In this document: in pieces, positions 19,601-25,000 of the stretch | Position numbering within the stretch: position 1 is the stretch's first letter | Layout: each line of letters starts with the position of its first letter | Source: Chrysomallon squamiferum | Lineage: Eukaryota > Mollusca > Gastropoda > Neomphalida > Peltospiridae | DNA length: 25,000 nt | Direction of reading: 5' to 3' | Assembly: GCA_012295275.1 (NCBI GenBank) | Contig: CM022671.1 | Location: 22,947,822-22,972,821 of the forward strand | Program-made: the position numbers and the translations under genes | Notes under the pieces: model-generated | The model's database searches: none | Seen by the model: only the letters and a program-made list of their open reading frames with translations | What the model was told of the DNA's origin: nothing

Positions 19601-21782
19601 ATTATGTAAACATAAAGCAAAACTGAATTATATTAATTTGTTTATAAAATATTTATGCATTGAAATAGAACATGAATAAAAAACCAAAAGAATTACAGAT
19701 GAATAAAAGTTAAAACTTCCCTTATTTTTTGTGTGAAGGGAAATAACTCTAAAAGTAATAAGTTTTTTTGTTTTTTTTTTTTAGGATAAAAGTTGTATAC
19801 TAGAGAAAATGACTTGTACAGATTTTTGTTTGATGGGAAATTTCCTTTGTTCAGAAGGAAAATCAGGAAAGGTAAACAGATAAGAAAATAAAAATAAAAA
19901 AAAAATAAACAAAAATAACATCAACCCAAAAACAACAAGAAAAAAAAAAAAAAAACTTGGAACAAAGAAAGGAAAACCCCCAGAAAACCTCCAAATATCT
20001 TCATTCTTATAAAAGTGAATGTTATTGATGACGATAAAAATATCCAAATATATTTTTTTTAACTTTTCTCTTACAATTAATTTAAATGTATTGCAGAACA
20101 CTTTACAAATTGTTGACTTCAAATGTTAAAAGACCTTAACAAAGAAACAAATAAATAAGCAAGCACAGATAATATTTTCATATATGTATGAGAGAGATAT
20201 ACCAGTATATATATATTTTTATTACTTTTTTGTTTTGTTTATTGTGTTAAAATTATCTGATAGGTGTTAGAAGTTAAAGCTGGACAGAGAACTGGTGCTG
20301 ATAATTTCATGTCATGTCTCCGGAAAACACTAGCAGATTATTACAAGGAGAAACCTGTTGCCCTTGGTGGAACTTTCCTGGTGGAGGCTGGAAAAGCAAG
20401 ACTTCATGTTATGGTTTGTTTGATCTTAATTAAAAGAAGAAGAAAAAAAGTGTTTTGAAGATCTACTGTAACAAATACTCCTATGACATTGTGGAAAATT
20501 TCAAAGTAAATGATAAACCTGACTGTCCTTTTCATTGTGCTGTATTTTGATAGGCTCAAAATTGGTTTTTTATAGTTTGTTCTTTCTTAATTTAAAAAAA
20601 AAAGGAAAATTATTGTAGACATGTTATAGAGAATATTCTTATGATATTGACATATTAAATGAACATTTTCAAAATAAATGATAAGCCAGACTTTTGCTTT
20701 TCACTGATGGTTGTCCAAAATATAGACTTGCATTTTCATGAATTATAGGTCTTCACTGGGTGAATTAATTGAATGTGAAATAGATTACAGTGGAAAATAC
20801 TATTAACATATTTATGGTTTATTTTTTGATATTTTAAGAACCTGAATTACTTGATTAACAATAAATATAGTTCAAGTTATTCCTTTATCACAGTGAAATT
20901 CTACATGCAGTAGTGAAATCAGTTGTTTTCTCAGCAACAGTAATAAATAGAATTAATACATAAATAATTAAAATAATCTCATAATACAATGTTTTTATTT
21001 TGATGATGATAATGATGATGGTGATAATTATAATTAGAAAAAAAAAAGAACTAAGAAAAAAAATATGTCTATTAAATTTGTTTGGTTTTACATTTAGCCT
21101 GACTTCTCAAAAGTTCCATTAAAAAGTGATGAAGATGTTGACAACTGGCTCAAATTCTATGAAATGGATGCTCCTTTAGTATGTGTTGGTGAATTGGTGT
21201 CACATGATCCTGTAAGTACTCACTGTACCACTATACTCACAATACTAAAATAAAATAAAAATAGTATTTTATGGTTTACTGAATTTTCTTCTGTAAGTCT
21301 GTTGCTTTATTTCACATACCAACCAGAGGTTCATGAATTGCAAACTAAATTCAAAGAGTGGTTTCTTTTTTCAGATTTCTCCATTATTCTTGAAAAAAAA
21401 AAACAATAAAAAAACCCAAACACATAAATCTATTCGTCAAAAAAACACAAAAAAAAACATACTTTAAAAACCACGTTTGTTTAATACTTACTAACTGCTA
21501 ATATTAAAACTGAGATATAAATAAAAAATATTCACTTGATTTTCTTTTTAATTTATTTAATTTCATTTGTTTCAGGGGTTCAAGCTAAGAGTGGAACACT
21601 TCCACTGTTTCAGCAAGCATGGCCAGGGAGGACATTACCACTACGACACTACTCCAAATGAAGTGAAATATCTAGGCTACTTTTCATTAGCAGAGACAAT
21701 CTACAGAATTGATGAACCCAAGGAAGGAATCTCCTATGGTCGTGATGACCATGATAATGCTGGCTCCAAACAGAATCACTGA
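16548..21782 (+). CDS. C11orf54: C11orf54/PTD012 homologue, zinc-binding ester hydrolase family (DUF1907), complete, 9 coding exons
   Basis: Exons 16548-16623, 17227-17325, 17738-17811, 18466-18567, 19253-19333, 19785-19871, 20264-20413, 21098-21211 and 21576-21782 join into a 329-residue frame; human C11orf54 is 315. All eight introns are GT-AG with matching phases. Conserved blocks are HVPPMEE (16-22), VVECPDLTKEPF (42-53), ICGKARLADIGGPPYLLPL (60-78), LPGAFMIGAGAGP (96-108), LGGTFLV and EHFHCFSKHGQGGHYHYDTTP (268-288). The human crystal structure has one zinc held by three His in an HxHx9H motif; the equivalents H269, H271 and H281 are all present. The human protein has esterase activity on artificial substrates, and its natural substrate is uncertain. 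ATG 16548 is the first in-frame ATG and has A at -3. Relative to human, the N terminus is about 8 residues longer and there is an 11-residue polar tail after GRD. Confidence 0.96.
17227..17325 (+). CDS. C11orf54: C11orf54 coding exon 2
   Basis: The acceptor TTTCTGTAG completes Val26. The exon encodes LQEGLEKNFTSVKVSVVECP through KEPFFLSSP. The family signature V-x-CPDLT-KEPF is intact. The donor CTCCAG|GTAAAA directly follows a pyrimidine-rich coding run. Confidence 0.95.
17341..17442. repeat. AC-rich (AAAAC)n/(AAAC)n tract in C11orf54 intron 2
   Basis: Imperfect AAAAC and AAAC units begin 15 nt after the exon 2 donor and fill about 100 nt. The antisense Phe/Val/Cys-rich frame here is an artefact. 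Confidence 0.9.
17738..17811 (+). CDS. C11orf54: C11orf54 coding exon 3
   Basis: The acceptor TTTGTATAG completes Gly59. ICGKARLADIGGPPYLLPLA is nearly identical to the human ICGKTRIAEVGGVPYLLPL. The donor is AAG|GTAAAT, phase 0. Confidence 0.95.
17965..18018. repeat. 18-nt direct repeat in C11orf54 intron 3
   Basis: ATACTTGTTATTTTTATA occurs twice, at 17966-17983 and 18001-18018, a small local duplication. Confidence 0.8.
18466..18567 (+). CDS. C11orf54: C11orf54 coding exon 4 (Gly-rich GAGAGP block)
   Basis: The acceptor is TTATTTTTAG. The exon encodes residues 84-117 including LPGAFMIGAGAGPHHVVGVN, the Gly-rich signature of the family. The donor is GAG|GTAAAT. Confidence 0.96.
18610..18630. 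repeat. Poly(T) run in C11orf54 intron 4
   Basis: A T run of about 20 nt lies directly before the 92-bp tandem duplication. Confidence 0.85.
18637..18820. repeat. 92-bp tandem duplication in C11orf54 intron 4
   Basis: Copy one (18637-18728) and copy two (18729-18820) begin GTTTTATATTTATATTTTTG and differ at only about four positions, so the duplication is fairly recent. Confidence 0.93.
19253..19333 (+). CDS. C11orf54: C11orf54 coding exon 5
   Basis: The acceptor is CTGTTATAG. Residues 118-144 begin LICNVKLAEDKDKE, a variable surface region, and then NQSYTAKVDVK, which aligns with the human NGSYFAHVNP. The donor is AAG|GTACTT. Confidence 0.9.
19785..19871 (+). CDS. C11orf54: C11orf54 coding exon 6
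   Basis: The acceptor is a long T-run ending TTTAG. The exon encodes DKSCILEKMTCTDFCLMGNL through EGKSGK (145-173), matching the human GGCLLEKY and ALLANLFASEGQPGK blocks. The donor is AAG|GTAAAC. Confidence 0.93.
20264..20413 (+). CDS. C11orf54: C11orf54 coding exon 7
   Basis: The acceptor is CTGATAG. The exon encodes residues 174-223: VLEVKAGQRTG, NFMSCLRKTL and KPVALGGTFLVEAGKARLHVM, all strongly conserved. The donor is ATG|GTTTGT, and the open frame continues 45 nt into the intron by chance. Confidence 0.95.
20460..20715. repeat. Diverged duplicated segment in C11orf54 intron 7
   Basis: Segments near 20470-20545 and 20620-20705 share a run of similar words (AATACTCCTATGACATT versus AATATTCTTATGATATT; AAATGATAAACCTGACT versus AAATGATAAGCCAGACT). 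This suggests an old intron duplication. Confidence 0.45.
21098..21211 (+). CDS. C11orf54: C11orf54 coding exon 8
   Basis: The acceptor is TTTTACATTTAG. It encodes PDFSKVPLKSDEDVDNWLKF and EMDAPLVC through SHDP (224-261), matching human PAEFSSCPLNSDEEVNKWLHFYEMKAPLVC. The donor is CCT|GTAAGT, close to consensus. Confidence 0.96.
21576..21782 (+). CDS. C11orf54: C11orf54 coding exon 9 (zinc-binding His motif, C terminus)
   Basis: The acceptor is TTGTTTCAG. Residues 262-329 hold HFHCFSKHGQGGHYHYDTTP with the three zinc-ligand histidines, then YLGYF and YRIDEPKEG. After GRD the human protein ends, but here a polar tail DHDNAGSKQNH precedes TGA. Confidence 0.96.
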   Translation, partial: GFKLRVEHFHCFSKHGQGGHYHYDTTPNEVKYLGYFSLAETIYRIDEPKEGISYGRDDHDNAGSKQNH

Positions 21783-22237
21783 AATCATTTTTATTTCTTC
21801 TTTTATATTAAGATAAAGTTCATTATCAAGTGCTATGACATATTTTGATTTTTAATATATATTCTTATTGGTCTAGTCTCAACTGCAAAATCTTGTCATC
21901 AGAATATTTGACCACTGTCACAAGTTTTTCATATTTTTGTCCTCAGATGGGTGATACTGATGCCAGTAAGATTTATCTTCAGTGTTTTGTTGATTTTTTA
22001 TGTTTTTGCTGTTGAGGGAATGAACCTAAGGAATATATAATCGTATATCTCTCTCGGAAAAGTGCTTAAGTAATTAAAACTGATTTTAAATAACTCGAAA
22101 ATACACATTTTTTAAACATATACAGGTATATATATATACTAGATTTCTTTTTTACACCATATATATTTGCTTCTTTTTTTTTTGTTAAAGCTTACATATT
22201 ATGACATATCAATTTATAAATAATTACATACATACTA
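21783..22237 (+). other. C11orf54 3' UTR and flank
   Basis: AT-rich sequence after the stop codon with no further conserved frame. It likely includes the 3' UTR up to one of the candidate poly(A) signals. Confidence 0.5.
22073..22078 (+). promoter_or_regulatory. Candidate poly(A) signal for C11orf54 (ATTAAA)
   Basis: ATTAAA lies about 290 nt past the stop. A second candidate, AATAAA at 22238-22243, is followed by a T-rich stretch. Neither can be chosen from sequence alone. Confidence 0.3.
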
Positions 22238-22243
22238 AATAAA
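22238..22243 (+). promoter_or_regulatory. Candidate poly(A) signal for C11orf54 (AATAAA)
   Basis: The canonical AATAAA is 456 nt past the stop codon, with a T/G-containing stretch (CTGGTTTTTTTTG) about 20 nt downstream, as expected at a cleavage region. Confidence 0.35.
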
Positions 22244-22408
22244 AAAAATTATTTTGTTCTAACAGGCTGGTTTTTTTTGTAAAATTTGCATTTATTTTGT
22301 GAATATTTGTTTTCATAATCTAAGAAAAAAAAAATCAAATATTTAGTTTTAAAGTTAATTAATATATAATTTATATACAAATGATTTACAATATAGTGAC
22401 TAATTAGC

Positions 22409-22428
22409 TGTATATTAATTAATATACA
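22409..22428. repeat. 20-nt perfect palindrome
   Basis: TGTATATTAATTAATATACA is its own reverse complement. It sits in very AT-rich flank, where chance palindromes are common. Confidence 0.8.
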
Positions 22429-22728
22429 AATAATATTAACCAATTTAGTAATTGTTTCATTTATGTACCAATTATTTAAAATTCAAATGCATATATATAT
22501 TTTAGATAAAATATTTTCTGTTATTGAACATGTAATTATGTAATTCAAATTATATATTCAATTATTTAGTTTTTAAAATTATACATTTAATTACATATAT
22601 TCTGAGGTATATATGGGAGGAACAAAATTAATTTAAAATCTGTTTTTAATGTTACTGGTACTGCCATTAAAATAATAGATCTTTTAATACAACAAATTAA
22701 TTTTATTAATAATTGTATTATAATTATA

Positions 22729-22729
<1 letters not shown>

Positions 22730-22772
<43 letters not shown>
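22730..22772. repeat. (ATT)n microsatellite
   Basis: A nearly pure ATT/TTA tract of about 43 nt in the AT-rich C11orf54 flank. The rest of 22244-23098 shows no gene. Confidence 0.93.
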
Positions 22773-22773
<1 letters not shown>

Positions 22774-23098
22774 TATGCAATATCAATTTTGTTACTTCTT
22801 TTGATGACTGGTGCAATAATAATGATTCAAAATAAAATAAAATTATTTTTACAGATTTTAAAACTAATGTTGTCTTTTATTTATGATATTGATAGTTCAT
22901 ATAATATTTCCAATATTAAAATTATTTTTAGCAAGAAATTGTTAGTTTAAAAACGTACGTTTTTGGGAATATTTACTTCTATTAACCAGTGCCTGTTTTC
23001 TCATTTTAAAAAAATGTGGGCTCTTCTAATTTATATCTGATGACAGTAGCCTGTGAGGTGGTAGCAGCAAAATTCTTCATCCACAAATTAAGAAAAAC

Positions 23099-23100
23099 AA

Positions 23101-23124
<24 letters not shown>
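23099..23124. repeat. Poly(A) run at the edge of the transposon-like segment
   Basis: A 26-nt A run ends exactly where composition changes and the more complex sequence TGGGTCATTCCATGTG begins a few bases on. Confidence 0.85.
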
Positions 23125-23131
<7 letters not shown>

Positions 23132-24480
23132 GGGTCATTCCATGTGAAATCGCCCCCCCAAAAAAGAGAAAATTTAAACCCGACCTTCTCAGATTTTTAT
23201 GACTGGGATCCCACAGCACCAAATCTGAAATTTTAGGGCAATCGGACCAATGGTGTGGGAGTTATGGCCTCCCGAATTTTGAGATTTTTGGCAAAAATGA
23301 GCGTGACTACCAACATTTGAACCCTCATATCCCAGGAACTGCTAGGCCAATCTTCATAAAATTGGTATTGTTGCCATTAACATCTGATTAACTAAAACTT
23401 GAAAGATCAATTCTGGATGCTAGGAATCACCATCTCTCTTGATCACTGAATAAGACATTGTAGGCCTACATGTATGCATAAAGTTCACATAAATTTGAGA
23501 GAACTAGGTGTTTCTGATGCTTAACCTTCTCACCATCTTTGTTTTGAATGCTCACTGTATCCTTCATTCCCGGACACATTCTACTGTTCTCGTCACTTTC
23601 ATAAAATTGGACTATTTCCTCCTTCAATTCATTTGACAGAACTTTCCCTTGTTTCTTATTACATAGGGATGGAATCCCTTTCTCTTTTGTCACAGCACGG
23701 CTTTTTTCGCAAGGTAATTCGTTGTTTCAAATTCATTCATTGTCCTTTCAATGATAAAGAGTGACAAAGTCAAGATTTGCACAAGCTCTGGGTGGGATTT
23801 GGACTTGCTGATTTTTTCTTTTAACTCCTCCAACATGTTCCTAAAAAAATGAAGGTCCGATTTTTCTGATGAGTCGAGGTCACTTTCAAGACTATAAAGT
23901 GGAATATCACAGACTACTTCAAAATGTTTTAATGTTACTGTAGCTGATGCTAGTTTTTTCTGTCCTTTCATTCGTTTACTGAAACGTGCTAGTGAATGGA
24001 GTTTAACAGGAAAAATTCAAATCAAAGTCCTTTTCTGGGGAAACAACAAGTTATCTGACAAGTTATCATCAAATTCTCCCATATTAATACCACCCATACT
24101 AAAGCCATCCTCTACAGGGGTTTGGACCTTTCATTTCTGAAGGCTAATCAAACAGTCACAGCACAACTTGTCTCCTGGCACTAGTGTCTTTGGATTTACT
24201 AAGCATTTCTAAGTGCCCATGCTAACAATTTTTAAAGATCTAGTGTGTGCTTGCTTAGGATGCTGATTAAGGGGATCACAATATTTTTTCTGCCATGTTG
24301 AAAGTATGTTCATGATGTGAACAGATATTCTTGATGTCTCGTGTTTTGATCCAACTTCAAAGAGTGAGGAGTTCGACTTCCTCATTTTTCCATACACTTT
24401 TGGTATGATGATGTTGATAAAACACATTTTCAGGAGAGTAAAAGCTGCAGTTAGCCCTGGAAGAAATAAGGATTTTCAGT
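23125..24480 (-). mobile_element. Decayed copy of a dispersed invertebrate transposon-like element
   Basis: Read on the minus strand, a broken protein frame (about 24475-23466) is followed by about 340 nt of noncoding sequence ending GGCGATTTCACATGGAATGA near 23130. From memory that terminal sequence and the protein motifs recur at high copy number in invertebrate genomes. I see no clear terminal inverted repeats or target-site duplication. The expected C-terminal half of the protein is missing, so an internal deletion probably joins the frame to the 3' end. Confidence 0.45.
23466..24427 (-). pseudogene. Broken reading frame of a transposon-associated protein family
   Basis: One frame runs from 24427 down to about 23694 with in-frame stops at 24209-24211 (TAG), 24131-24133 (TGA) and 24017-24019 (TGA). 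A one-base loss near 23694 then shifts it into the frame ending at 23466. Visible pieces are WQKKYCDP with LVPGDKLCCDC (a paired-Cys, possibly metal-binding, N-terminal part), FPVKLHSLARFSKRMKGQK, a helix-turn-helix-like RTMNEFETTNYLAKKA, and EKGIPS through SRMCPGMKDTVSI and HQKHLVLSNL. From memory these blocks recur in this order in many anonymous multi-copy invertebrate proteins. No exact family name can be given. The copy is not functional. Confidence 0.5.
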
Positions 24481-25000
24481 ATTGCCTGCGCCTTCAGTTC
24501 AATAGAACAAAGTCAGTACTTTCCTAAATATCAAATCAAACCCTGAAACCCATTCAGTAAAGTTAACAGGTCATAAAATGGTAGCAGAGTACATGTGTCA
24601 TTTCCAAAGGCCCACAATCTTTGGGCATTTAAGTCAAACTTTTCAAGTATAAATCACAGTTTATCAAGGTAAAGGTAGACCTTGTTCACACTCTGAGCCG
24701 AAGACTGGGTGTACAAATACATTATGCATCCTTAATAACCATGTCAGTACTGTATTTCCTTAGAGCCACGTGAAACTCCCTGTTCGATTGTATAGAGATG
24801 ACATGAAAGACTGTTTCACAAAATACACATTTCATGAACGTTCTTAATATAATTAATTTTGTACAGACCACAGTGTTTTCATGTTTCAGGTTAAGTAGTT
24901 CAGTTTATGAAAACAAATCCTGATTAATTTAAATCATTAAAAGTAAATACCGTAATCACGAATTTGCTATTATTGTATTAATGCCCATCCCAATGACGAT
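24481..25000. other. Window end, nothing recognised
   Basis: More balanced composition than the flanks, no simple repeats, no conserved frame. It may be the 5' part of the transposon-like element or unrelated flank. Confidence 0.4.

Noticed and set aside
19781-20122. Minus-strand 113-residue frame
   Set aside because: It overlaps exon 6 in antisense and A-rich intron sequence, with no conserved features.
1-25000. CRISPR arrays, tRNA/rRNA genes and bacterial-type operons
   Set aside because: No spaced identical repeats, no tRNA cloverleaf core and no adjacent unspliced genes were seen. The window is clearly eukaryotic.

Overview
The window is eukaryotic nuclear DNA. It is strongly AT-rich, full of long simple-sequence tracts, and has coding sequence only as short exons split by GT-AG introns. 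Two conserved animal genes, several simple-repeat types, a motif resembling the molluscan 'AAGGGAGATAACT' element, and a fossil repeat that reads like a dispersed snail/bivalve repeat point to an invertebrate, most likely a mollusc. The species cannot be fixed by eye.

Layout. Positions 1-12,840 are intergenic. I find no convincing exon there, only AT-rich DNA with trinucleotide, dinucleotide and poly(A/T) tracts (ACT/AAT near 0.4 kb, CA then ATT near 2.5 kb, GA near 5.1 kb, CA/GACA/GA near 6.9 kb, AAT near 7.8 and 9.8 kb, poly(A) near 11.0-11.3 kb). Notable items are a less AT-rich block at about 1.02-1.87 kb with a TATA-like element and four CAGCTG E-boxes, a 42-nt perfect palindrome at 3980-4021, and a fossil repeat near 12.0-12.12 kb.

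Positions 12,920-16,094 (minus strand) carry a complete seven-exon gene for the LENG1 homologue (282 aa, Cir_N-type N terminus). Positions 16,548-21,782 (plus strand) carry a complete nine-exon gene for the C11orf54/PTD012 homologue (329 aa, DUF1907 family, with the HxHx9H zinc motif intact). The two genes are head to head, with 453 bp between start codons, so they very probably share a bidirectional promoter. All introns are 213-685 bp. There is no sequence-based reason to think the two products act together: LENG1 is a nuclear, charged, Cir_N-type protein and C11orf54 is a zinc-binding ester hydrolase.

Positions 21,783-23,098 are AT-rich 3' flank. From about 23,125 to 24,480 lies a minus-strand, decayed copy of what looks like a high-copy transposon-associated protein family (a Cys-containing N-terminal part, then a helix-turn-helix-like part), broken by three in-frame stops and one single-base frameshift. 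The last 500 bases hold nothing I recognise. I found no evidence of an operon, CRISPR array, tRNA, rRNA or a wholly new system.
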